Shown: positions 1 to 5,244 of the stretch, one piece after another
Numbering within the stretch: the stretch's first letter is position 1
How the letters are laid out: each line of letters starts with the position of its first letter
Assembly: GCA_964390795.1 (NCBI GenBank)
Contig: CAYMLQ010000325.1
Coordinates: 1-7,059 of the forward strand
Direction of reading: 5' to 3'
Length of the DNA stretch: 7,059 bases
From: CAYMLQ01 sp964390795
GTDB lineage: Bacteria > Verrucomicrobiota > Kiritimatiellia > RFP12 > UBA1067
Translations under genes and position numbers: made by a program
Notes under the pieces: model-generated
What the model was told of the DNA's origin: nothing
Database searches by the model: none
What the model saw: the letters and a program-made list of their open reading frames with translations, nothing else

Positions 1-237
1 ATCGACGGTCTTCACCTCTTCAAGCTCGCTCATGTTCACGACGGTGAAGGCGCTGATGGTATCAGCCAGCAAGATTCGAACATTCTTCTCGTCTGGCAAA
101 GATCTGCGTTCGATCCGCAGGTCGCAGTAATCATCGGCGGCCGCCGGACGCGCTGTCCGTAGCGACAGTCCCCTCATCACCAGCACCGACGCGACCGGCA
201 CCAGGATGATCAGTATTCTGGCCCTTCCACCCATCAT
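1..237 (-). CDS. Partial secreted or membrane-anchored protein, unrecognised (N-terminal 79 residues)
   Basis: An open frame starts at ATG 237-235 (a second ATG follows at 234-232) and runs without a stop to the left edge, so the C-terminus is missing. Residues 1-30 look like an export signal: a short basic stretch (GGRAR), a hydrophobic core ILIILVPVASVLVM, then an Ala-rich PAAADD that could be the cleavage region. The visible mature part (CDLRIERRSLPDEKNVRILL and onward) matches no family I recognise. The upstream sequence AGGACGGTG gives a plausible ribosome site about 5-8 bases before the ATG. It begins 42 bases after the toxin stop on the same strand with no terminator between, so it may be read from the toxin-antitoxin transcript, although it is probably an unrelated cargo gene. 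That the frame is coding is inferred from the signal peptide and ribosome site. Confidence 0.6.
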   Translation of the reverse strand, partial: MMGGRARILIILVPVASVLVMRGLSLRTARPAAADDYCDLRIERRSLPDEKNVRILLADTISAFTVVNMSELEEVKTVD

Positions 238-247
238 GAATCACCGT

Positions 248-275
248 CCTATCCGCTCCGCCCTATCCGCTCTGC
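248..275. repeat. 14-bp tandem duplication in the gap after the toxin gene
   Basis: Two adjacent 14-base units, CCTATCCGCTCCGC (248-261) and CCTATCCGCTCTGC (262-275), differ at one base. They fill most of the 42-base gap between the toxin stop and the start of the next minus-strand gene. This looks like a local slippage duplication. No regulatory role can be read from it. Confidence 0.75.
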
Positions 276-279
276 CTGA

Positions 280-573
280 TTAACCGAGATCGTTTTCAGA
301 CAGTAACCGCCGTCCATGTCTGACAGTCAATAGCGCGACAGTCGCAGTTCTGACGCGATACATGATTCGGTATTCGCCGTACACGATCTCCCGGATTTCA
401 GGTCGTCGGATTTCCGGAACAGCCCTCCCGGATTCGGGATAGTCTGCCAGTCGCTCAGCCGCCTCAAAAAGGCCAGAAAGCCATTTCTCTGCCGCGTAAG
501 GGTTGTCGTCAGCGATGAAATCGGCGATCTCCTCGGCTTGGTCGAGGGCGATGGGTGCCCAGACGATTTTCAT
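280..573 (-). CDS. ParE/RelE-superfamily toxin of a type II toxin-antitoxin module
   Basis: This 97-residue protein has the usual length and layout of the ParE/RelE fold. Two amphipathic N-terminal helices (about residues 9-43, with AEEIADFI and AEKWLSGLFEAAERL) are followed by YPESGR (45-50), VPE, REIVYGEYRIMYRV (61-74) and the terminal strand LLTVRHGRRLL (81-91). The YGxYRIxYR and VRHGRRLL motifs are typical of ParE-like members paired with Phd/YefM antitoxins. ParE proteins poison DNA gyrase and RelE proteins cut mRNA on the ribosome. The sequence leans towards ParE, but the target cannot be settled by reading. The ATG at 573 overlaps the antitoxin stop by ATGA, implying translational coupling, with GAGG eight bases upstream. 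The frame is intact and full length. Confidence 0.9.
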   Translation of the reverse strand: MKIVWAPIALDQAEEIADFIADDNPYAAEKWLSGLFEAAERLADYPESGRAVPEIRRPEIREIVYGEYRIMYRVRTATVALLTVRHGRRLLSENDLG

Positions 574-851
574 GCCCGCACCCTCGCCAGGAGACGTCTC
601 TTTGCCTGTGTGTGGGAGATCGCCAGTCCCTGATCAATCTGGCTTTCAGCCGTCTGTACGTCTTGCAGAAGCTCAAGGCTGTCCATCAGCTTTTCGTACT
701 CTCCGACATCCATGAGGACCGATGCCGATTTTCCGTGCTGCGTGATGACCATCGGGCGGCGCGTCTCGCGGACTTGCGCCACACATTGGGTCGCGTTTGC
801 CCGGAACTCGGACAGCGGAATGACCCCCGTATTCAAGTCAATGCGTTTCAT
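570..851 (-). CDS. Phd/YefM-family antitoxin
   Basis: This 93-residue protein begins MKRIDLNTGVIPLSEFRANA. The N-terminal half is a typical Phd/YefM DNA-binding domain: the IPLSEFRANATQCVAQVRET helix, the strand PMVITQHGKSASVLMDVGEYE (about 35-55), then a helix. The C-terminal part (LLQDVQTAESQIDQG to the AKRRLLARV end) is the expected toxin-binding tail. It should neutralise the ParE/RelE toxin encoded immediately downstream and repress their shared promoter. The start at 851 is chosen over an in-frame ATG at 872 for two reasons: AAGGA lies at 859-863, seven bases upstream, and the 872 ATG falls inside the -10 box of the promoter, so it would not be in the transcript. The stop overlaps the toxin start by four bases. 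Confidence 0.9.
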   Translation of the reverse strand: MKRIDLNTGVIPLSEFRANATQCVAQVRETRRPMVITQHGKSASVLMDVGEYEKLMDSLELLQDVQTAESQIDQGLAISHTQAKRRLLARVRA

Positions 852-865
852 ACGTGATTCCTTTT

Positions 866-900
866 TGTACATAATAGCGTACTCTATTCGGCACAGTCAA
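866..900 (-). promoter_or_regulatory. Toxin-antitoxin promoter with overlapping YefM-like operator
   Basis: Read on the minus strand, TTGACT (900-895) is followed after 18 bases by TATTAT (876-871), a good sigma70-type promoter. Two GTAC cores, at 879-882 and 867-870 (the second as TGTACA, 866-871), lie 12 bases apart centre to centre and flank the -10 box. From memory, TGTACA repeats at this spacing are the operator design of YefM-YoeB in E. coli, so autorepression by the antitoxin is likely. The predicted leader is very short, about 13 bases. The -35 box overlaps the stop codon of the upstream propeller gene (897-899). Confidence 0.75.
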
Positions 901-2426
901 GGGGCGGCCCGGATGTCGTAGCAGAGCAGCCGGGACGGGGTGTCCTGACCGGGACGGTTCTGGTTGATGTAGAGCAGACCTCGGCACAGCACCGGCGCCG
1001 TCCACGTTTGATCCGCGGAAAAGAGCCTGTACGAGGAAATCACGCGGCAGCCCTTGGGCGACAGGTCGAGCCAGGCGAGCAGCCCCGTTTCCCCCAGGCA
1101 GATGAAGCGGCCGTCGGCCCAGATGAGCGACCCGAACCCGAAGCCCTGGCTGCCGGGCGGCTCCCGGTACTGGTCGGCGCCCCTCTTCCCGCCAGCCGGC
1201 TCGTTCGGGCTCTCGCTCTCATCTTCGCCCTGAGAATGCTTGAGCGCTTGTTTCCAAACCAGGTTCCCGCTCCCCCACTCCATGCAGACCAGCATATTGT
1301 TGAAGAACCCGTACAGGTGCCCGTCGCGGAGGATAGGGGTCGTCCAGTGCGAGGCGTACGCCCGCGTGGCGTAGGCCAGCGTGTGGGTGAGGTCCGGCTG
1401 GATCTCGACCATCGCGCCGTACACATCATACGACGAGGAGATGAAGACCCGGCTGCCGGACACGACCGGGGACGAGGCGTTGACGGAAAAATAGCGCGGG
1501 CTCCGCCACGGGAAACGGAAATGCGTCCGGCCCGACTCGGGGTCCAGCCCGAGCAGGCCGCCGACGGGCGGGTCCGACATGCCTCCGGCAAACACAAACA
1601 GGACGCGCTTGCCGTGCATCGTCGCGGCGACGGGCGTCGCGTAGCTCCGGCCCCACGGGGCGTCCGACAGCCACTTGAGCGTGCCCTTGTACTTATCGAA
1701 CGCGGCGACCGATCCCCCGCGCGCTCCGCCCAGATTCAGGATCAGCAGGTCATTTTCGATGACCGGCGACGGGGTGAAGCCGAAGAAGCCCTCGTCGATG
1801 CCGAACTCCTGCGCGAGATTGCGCCGCCAGTAGAGATGCCCCGTTTTGAGGTCAAAGCAGTGGAGCATGCCCTGGGCGCCGCACGTGTACGCGCGATCCC
1901 CGTCGATCGCAGGCGTGGCGCGCGGTCCGCTCAGGTAGCGGTAACGGTCGCGGTAGGTCGTCGGGTACGCGAAGGACCAGCAGAGGCCGCCCGTCTCCGC
2001 GTCCAGGCACTCCACCACCTCGTTCGTCCTGAGGCGGTGAAAAAGGATGAGCCGGCCGTCCTTGACCGAGGGGGCCGAATAGCTCTCGCCTTTGCTCACG
2101 CTCCACAAAGGGTTTGGGTACGCTCCGCCGTCCGGCGGCAGGCCCAGGCCGCAAGCGAGGCTTGTCTCAGGCGAGACACCATCCTGTGTCGGACCGAGAA
2201 ACCCAGGCCAGTCGCTGGCACGCGCGGCGGGCACGAGCGGGCGCGGCTTCCCGAAGCAGGCGCCTCGCGGGTGCCGTGCAGGGACGGGCTGCCGGAGGCC
2301 GCCCGGCTTCTCGAAGAACGCGGGCGCGGCAGGATCGGTTTGCAACGGGCTGCCGTCGGCGTGACACACCGAAGCCCTGAAGACGGCCAGGATGAAGCAC
2401 AAGCCAGAGTATAAGAATCGCGCCAT
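897..2426 (-). CDS. Secreted PQQ-like beta-propeller repeat protein
   Basis: From the ATG at 2426 this is a 509-residue protein. A signal peptide (FLYSGLCFILAVF core, probable cleavage near CHA-DG, residues 21-25) is followed by a Pro/Arg-rich linker (24-70). DWPGFLGPTQDGVSPET (72-88) follows, the standard entry motif of PVC PQQ-like proteins. Blade-like repeats then run to the end: YSAPSVKDGRLIL, ATPAIDGDRAYTCGAQGMLHCFDLKTG, TPSPVIENDLLIL, VAAFDKYKGTLKW, SSPVVSGSRVFI, TTPILRDGHLYGF and TAPVLCRGLLYI. Such propellers resemble BamB and quinoprotein dehydrogenases, but no catalytic residues are evident, so an extracytoplasmic binding or scaffold role is inferred. An in-frame TTG at 2483 with GAGG ten bases upstream would add 19 residues. 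The ATG is preferred because it sits just before the hydrophobic core, but it has no clear ribosome site. No terminator is seen after the stop. Confidence 0.85.
   Translation of the reverse strand: MARFLYSGLCFILAVFRASVCHADGSPLQTDPAAPAFFEKPGGLRQPVPARHPRGACFGKPRPLVPAARASDWPGFLGPTQDGVSPETSLACGLGLPPDGGAYPNPLWSVSKGESYSAPSVKDGRLILFHRLRTNEVVECLDAETGGLCWSFAYPTTYRDRYRYLSGPRATPAIDGDRAYTCGAQGMLHCFDLKTGHLYWRRNLAQEFGIDEGFFGFTPSPVIENDLLILNLGGARGGSVAAFDKYKGTLKWLSDAPWGRSYATPVAATMHGKRVLFVFAGGMSDPPVGGLLGLDPESGRTHFRFPWRSPRYFSVNASSPVVSGSRVFISSSYDVYGAMVEIQPDLTHTLAYATRAYASHWTTPILRDGHLYGFFNNMLVCMEWGSGNLVWKQALKHSQGEDESESPNEPAGGKRGADQYREPPGSQGFGFGSLIWADGRFICLGETGLLAWLDLSPKGCRVISSYRLFSADQTWTAPVLCRGLLYINQNRPGQDTPSRLLCYDIRAAP
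2237..2330. repeat. Direct-repeat-bounded segment encoding the propeller protein linker
   Basis: GCGGGCGCGGC occurs identically at 2237-2247 and 2320-2330, 83 bases apart. Inside, two related stretches lie exactly 60 bases apart: GCGCGGCTTCCCGAA (2241-2255) and GCCCGGCTTCTCGAA (2301-2315), 13 of 15 identical, encoding FGKPR and FEKPG. The segment supplies most of the unusually long linker between the signal peptide and the WPGF motif. It could be an internal duplication or a dispersed element inserted in the coding region. Confidence 0.5.
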
Positions 2427-2513
2427 TTCACAAAGAGTAGAGACGAAGGCCGGCCGCGTCAAGACAGACAACCGGGGGTTCAACTTTCATTACCCTCTTT
2501 TCCGTCCGTTCGC

Positions 2514-2519
2514 TATACT
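2514..2519 (+). promoter_or_regulatory. Possible -10 box for the oxidoreductase gene
   Basis: TATACT lies 57 bases before the oxidoreductase start codon, within the 149-base divergent region. It matches the sigma70 -10 consensus at five of six positions. The best -35 at a normal distance (TTACCC, 2490-2495, 18-base spacer) is poor, so this is a weak prediction. It would place the transcript start just upstream of the leader stem-loop. Confidence 0.35.
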
Positions 2520-2522
2520 ACC

Positions 2523-2558
2523 TTAAGTTCTTGCGGGTCGTTTCCCGCAGGAGCTTAA
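2523..2558 (+). promoter_or_regulatory. 15-bp stem-loop in the oxidoreductase 5' leader
   Basis: The left arm TTAAGTTCTTGCGGG (2523-2537) pairs along its whole length with CCCGCAGGAGCTTAA (2544-2558), with two G-U pairs and a six-base loop, TCGTTT. The stem ends five bases before the AAGGAG ribosome site (2564-2569). There is no U-tract after it, so it does not look like a terminator. A role in mRNA protection or control of translation is possible. Confidence 0.65.
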
Positions 2559-2575
2559 CCCAGAAGGAGAAACGA

Positions 2576-3952
2576 ATGAAACATCGGGGCGTATCGAGGC
2601 GTTCTTTTTTGGCGACAAGCGCGATGGCGGGATTTTTCGTCCCGGCGAGCCAGGTTTTCGGGCAGGCCGTGAAGGAGAGTCCCGGACAGCAGCTCAGGTT
2701 TTTGAAGGTGGGCGTCGGCGGCATGGGCGGCGGAGATCTTAATTCGCTGATCGGCAAAGGGGCCATCTGTACCGGCCTGTGCGACGTCAACCCGGGCACC
2801 CTCGACAGCGCGGCAAAAAAATTCCCGGGTATCCCGACCTTCACGGACTACCGCCAGATGCTGGATAAGATCGCCAAGGAATGCGACGCGGTGTGCGTCT
2901 CCACGGCCGACCACACGCACGCGACCATCGCGCTGGCCGCGATGCGCCTCGGCAAGCATGTCTACGTGCAGAAGCCCCTCGCCCACTCGTACGAGGAGTG
3001 CGAGATGCTGCTGGAGGCGGCCAAGAAATACGGCGTCGTGACGCAGATGGGCAATCAGGGGCACCCCGGCGTTTTCCGCTACGAGAAGCTCATGGAGAGC
3101 CAGTTCTGGGGCGACATCCAGGAGGTGCATTCGTGGACGGACCGCGCCGGAGGCAGGTGGTGGCCGCAAGGCATGACCGCCCTTCCGACGGAAGAGAAAG
3201 TCCCGGAAGGCTTCAACTGGGACTGCTGGCTCGGGCCAGCCAAGATGCGCCCGTACGGCAAAGGCTACCAGCCCTTCGCGTGGCGCGGCTGGTGCGACTT
3301 CGGCTGCGGCGCCATCGGCGACATGGCCGTACACAATTTCGACCCCGCGTTCTTCGTCTTGAAGCTGGGCCTGCCCGAGACCATCAAGGCGTGGTGCGAC
3401 AAGCCCGCCAACCTCGCCTATTCGACGTACTCGACCATCGATTACCATTTCGGCCCGTCTCCTGCCTGTCCGAAAGGCGTCAACGTCTACTGGTACGAGA
3501 GCGGCATTCTTCCCAAACGTCCGGTCGGCTCGCATTCGAAGCTGGACGTCGGAGACAACGGGTGCATGATCGTCGGCTCCAAGGCGACCACACTCGGCGG
3601 CTCTCATGCCAACAAGCCGCACGCCATCGCGGTCGGCGGCCAGCCGTTCGGCCCTGAAACAAAGGAAGCCGAGCGCGCCTGCAACAAGCTGATCGAAGAT
3701 CCCGGCAAGTGGCAGTACGACCATTACAAGGAGTGGGTCGACGCCTGCAAGGCGCACACCCCCAACGCCACGGGCAGCCGCTTCGAATACGCCGCCCGCC
3801 TGACCGAGGCGCTCCTGTTCGGTTGCATCGCGCAGCGCTTCCCCGGAAAAGAGCTGGTCTGGGACAACGATAAGCGCGTCTTCAGCAACAGCCCCGAAGC
3901 GACCGCGCTTCTGCAGGGCTTCAAGCGCGAAGGCTTCGAGCCGAGAGTATAG
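2576..3952 (+). CDS. Tat-exported Gfo/Idh/MocA-family NAD(P)-dependent oxidoreductase
   Basis: This 458-residue protein begins with a twin-arginine signal (SRRSFLATSAMAGFF, residues 7-21), so it should be folded in the cytoplasm and exported. The Rossmann domain has the nucleotide loop VGVGGMGGGD (45-54) and the acidic CDVN (69-72) after strand 2. DAVCVSTADHTHA (104-116) and VQKPLAHSYEE (131-141) follow, K133 being the equivalent of the family's EKP lysine. The C-terminal alpha/beta domain shows NQGHPG (160-165), WDCWLGP (215-221) and the conserved DFGCGAIGDMAVHNFD stretch (241-256), the presumed substrate pocket. These enzymes oxidise or reduce sugars, inositols or sugar derivatives, and the QKPL exported subgroup is expanded in PVC bacteria. 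The substrate is unknown. The ATG is fixed by AAGGAG six bases upstream; an in-frame TTG at 2531 lies inside the leader hairpin and is rejected. It is transcribed alone and ends at a strong terminator. Confidence 0.93.
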   Translation: MKHRGVSRRSFLATSAMAGFFVPASQVFGQAVKESPGQQLRFLKVGVGGMGGGDLNSLIGKGAICTGLCDVNPGTLDSAAKKFPGIPTFTDYRQMLDKIAKECDAVCVSTADHTHATIALAAMRLGKHVYVQKPLAHSYEECEMLLEAAKKYGVVTQMGNQGHPGVFRYEKLMESQFWGDIQEVHSWTDRAGGRWWPQGMTALPTEEKVPEGFNWDCWLGPAKMRPYGKGYQPFAWRGWCDFGCGAIGDMAVHNFDPAFFVLKLGLPETIKAWCDKPANLAYSTYSTIDYHFGPSPACPKGVNVYWYESGILPKRPVGSHSKLDVGDNGCMIVGSKATTLGGSHANKPHAIAVGGQPFGPETKEAERACNKLIEDPGKWQYDHYKEWVDACKAHTPNATGSRFEYAARLTEALLFGCIAQRFPGKELVWDNDKRVFSNSPEATALLQGFKREGFEPRV

Positions 3953-3971
3953 TGCAGACGGAAGTTCCCCC

Positions 3972-4012
3972 TTTCGCCGCGCCCGGCTTCACGGGCGCGG
4001 CGAAACTTTTTT
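3972..4012 (+). terminator. Strong intrinsic terminator of the oxidoreductase gene
   Basis: A perfect 14-bp stem, TTTCGCCGCGCCCG (3972-3985) with CGGGCGCGGCGAAA (3992-4005), encloses the loop GCTTCA and is followed by C and six T residues. It begins 19 bases after the stop codon. The A/T base of the stem would also permit some minus-strand function, but no gene points at it from that side. Confidence 0.93.
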
Positions 4013-4073
4013 GGAGCTCTTCTTCCCTGGCGCTGCTCTCGCGAATCGGACATAACTCGTTGGCATCCAACTC

Positions 4074-4104
4074 CTGAATTCTGGCTTCTGGCTTCTGAAT
4101 TCTG
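4074..4104. repeat. Heptamer tandem repeat (CTGRMTT units)
   Basis: Four consecutive seven-base units, CTGAATT, CTGGCTT, CTGGCTT and CTGAATT, are followed by a partial CTG. The array is symmetric in unit order and contains two GAATTC sites. It lies in the 248-base gap between the oxidoreductase and the next gene and has no coding role. Heptanucleotide repeats of this kind are known from intergenic regions of several bacteria. Confidence 0.75.
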
Positions 4105-4110
4105 TGCGAT

Positions 4111-4130
4111 TGCAATAGGTTGTAATTGCA
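4111..4130. repeat. Small inverted repeat upstream of the membrane-module promoter
   Basis: TGCAAT (4111-4116) and ATTGCA (4125-4130) form a six-base dyad around eight bases. Its right side, TTGTAATTGCA (4120-4130), resembles TTGTATTGCAA in the candidate operator 22 bases downstream. It could be an auxiliary protein-binding site or a chance hairpin. Confidence 0.4.
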
Positions 4131-4138
4131 CCCCCAAC

Positions 4139-4176
4139 ACTTTGTATTGCAAAGTGCTTTGTGACTGTGCTATGAT
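4139..4176 (+). promoter_or_regulatory. Promoter and candidate operator O1 of the membrane module
   Basis: ACTTTG (4139-4144), a five-base spacer, and CAAAGT (4150-4155) form a perfect palindrome. A further CTTTG half-site follows at 4157-4161. A sigma70-like promoter overlaps it: TTGCAA (4147-4152), 18 bases, then TATGAT (4171-4176). A protein on the palindrome would cover the -35 box. The winged-helix regulator encoded second in the unit is the natural candidate repressor. Confidence 0.65.
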
Positions 4177-4200
4177 GCGGGCGTTCAAAGGAGAAATGGG

Positions 4201-4803
4201 ATGACCGACCAACCGCTCAGCGAGGCTCTCGACCACGTGCGGCGCATGCAGGCGCTGGTGAGCGACCAGCTGCGCTTCAAGGGCTTCTCGGCCCGCGCGC
4301 GCATCGCCGGCGGGTTCGTCGCGATGCTCGGCGCGCTCGCGCTGATGCTCCTGAACCGGCCGCAGGCGCCGTGGCTCCACTGTGCGGGCTGGGGGCTGGT
4401 CTTTTTCATGGCGGGCGGCATCAACTACGGCGCGCTGCTGCTCTGGCTGGTGGACGGCCGGCGCGTCCGCCGGCGTGTGGACTGGATTCCGGCGCTCGAG
4501 TCGCTGCCGCCGCTCGCGGTGGGTGGTGCCTTCACGCTGACCTTCATCCGAGCGGGCCAGTTCGACCTGCTCCCGGCCACGTGGATGCTCTGCTACGGCT
4601 TGGCGCACATGGCCTTCCGCCGCAACTTGCCGCTGGGCGTCTACATCGTCGGCTTTTTCTATCTCGCTGCGGGCTTCGCCTGCCTGCTGATCCCCGGCGT
4701 TCGCTTCACCGACCCCCGTCTGATGGGCTTCGTGTTCGGCTTCGGCGAAGTCGCCGGAGGCTACGCCCTTCTTCAACGAGACTCGACAGGAGTTCAGTCA
4801 TGA
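4201..4803 (+). CDS. Multi-pass integral membrane protein, unknown function
   Basis: This 200-residue protein has a charged, helical N-terminus (1-33, EALDHVRRMQALVSDQLRFK) and about six predicted membrane segments: roughly 34-51, 60-84, 99-117, 121-139, 143-164 and 172-190. Arg-rich loops (GRRVRRRVDW, 86-95; FRRN, 139-142) should face the cytoplasm. I do not recognise a named family. AAGGAG (4188-4193) seven bases before the ATG fixes the start. The gene opens the transcription unit behind the O1 promoter and its stop overlaps the regulator start by ATGA, so the two proteins are probably made together. A sensor that controls the regulator, or a membrane protein whose amount the regulator controls, are both possible; neither is shown. 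Confidence 0.85.
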   Translation: MTDQPLSEALDHVRRMQALVSDQLRFKGFSARARIAGGFVAMLGALALMLLNRPQAPWLHCAGWGLVFFMAGGINYGALLLWLVDGRRVRRRVDWIPALESLPPLAVGGAFTLTFIRAGQFDLLPATWMLCYGLAHMAFRRNLPLGVYIVGFFYLAAGFACLLIPGVRFTDPRLMGFVFGFGEVAGGYALLQRDSTGVQS

Positions 4804-5165
4804 ACGCCCACGACCCCACCTCTTTAGAGCGCCTCTTCCATGAGCCGAGCCGGCTTGCGATCCTCTCCGTTCTCTGCGCGGCCCGCGACGGGCTCTCTTT
4901 CACCGAGCTGCGCGACGCCTGCCGCCTGACCGACGGCAACCTGAGCCGCCACCTCAAGGCGCTCGAGGAGGACGGCGTAGTCCGGATTCGCAAGGCGTTT
5001 GTCGACGACAAGCCGCGCACCACGGTCGCCCTCACGCGAGACGGGCTCACCCGCTTCAGCCTCTACCTCGATACGCTCTCCTCCGTGCTGCATGACGCCA
5101 AGCGCGCTGCACGTCAGGAGCAGGACTCTTCGCGCGCGCCGCGCCCGCTCGGCGCGCACGCTTAA
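4800..5165 (+). CDS. Winged-helix DNA-binding transcriptional regulator (MarR/ArsR-like)
   Basis: This 121-residue protein contains a compact winged helix. Helix 1 is LERLFHEPSRLAILSVLCAA (9-28), the turn region is GLSFTELRDACRLTD (31-45), and the recognition helix is GNLSRHLKALEEDGVV (46-61). The wing is IRKAFVDDKPRTTVALTRDG (63-82), followed by a dimerisation helix (83-106) and a disordered tail. The TDGNLSRHLKALE and KPRTTxxLTxxG motifs match the small regulators classified, from memory, as HTH_34 (PF13601), often found beside membrane-protein genes. AGGAG lies seven bases before the ATG, and the start overlaps the preceding stop. No ligand or metal site is evident. It probably binds the ACTYTG-N5-CAAAGT palindromes before the first and third genes of the module, giving autoregulation and control of creD. 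Confidence 0.88.
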   Translation: MNAHDPTSLERLFHEPSRLAILSVLCAARDGLSFTELRDACRLTDGNLSRHLKALEEDGVVRIRKAFVDDKPRTTVALTRDGLTRFSLYLDTLSSVLHDAKRAARQEQDSSRAPRPLGAHA

Positions 5166-5202
5166 TCTCCTACTCGACCGCTCCTTTTCGACGCGCCCAC
5201 TA

Positions 5203-5229
5203 ACTCTGCCGTACAAAGTACTTTACAAT
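5203..5229 (+). promoter_or_regulatory. Candidate operator O2 upstream of the small gene and creD
   Basis: ACTCTG (5203-5208), a five-base spacer, and CAAAGT (5214-5219) repeat the O1 palindrome with one arm mismatch, again followed by a CTTT half-site (5221-5224). The stretch AAAGTACTTT (5215-5224) is itself a perfect palindrome. TACAAT (5224-5229) could be a -10 box, but no good -35 precedes it. This suggests a second regulated start for the distal genes. Confidence 0.5.
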
Positions 5230-5244
5230 GAAAGACTACAGCCC

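Noticed and set aside
591..600. Perfect palindrome GAGACGTCTC inside the antitoxin gene
   Set aside because: Ten bases only, within coding sequence, no second copy or promoter; most likely chance.
2361..2372. Lipoprotein signal around the cysteine in RASVCHA of the propeller protein
   Set aside because: The residues before the cysteine (ASV) do not fit a lipobox, which needs Gly, Ala or Ser just before Cys; an ordinary signal peptide fits better.
1008..2414. 468-residue open frame on the plus strand opposite the propeller gene
   Set aside because: Its protein is Arg/Ala/Pro-rich with no domain or signal, and it is antisense to a gene with clear propeller motifs; it is a GC-driven shadow frame.
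2531..2575. TTG-initiated extension of the oxidoreductase
   Set aside because: The TTG lies inside the leader stem-loop without its own ribosome site, and it would put 15 residues before a twin-arginine signal that is normally N-terminal.
2555..3757. 400-residue minus-strand frame opposite the oxidoreductase
   Set aside because: Low-complexity translation lying entirely antisense to a well-recognised gene.
3724..4776. 350-residue minus-strand frame spanning the terminator and the membrane-protein gene
   Set aside because: It crosses a strong plus-strand terminator and a promoter, and its Glu/Arg/Gln-rich product matches no family.
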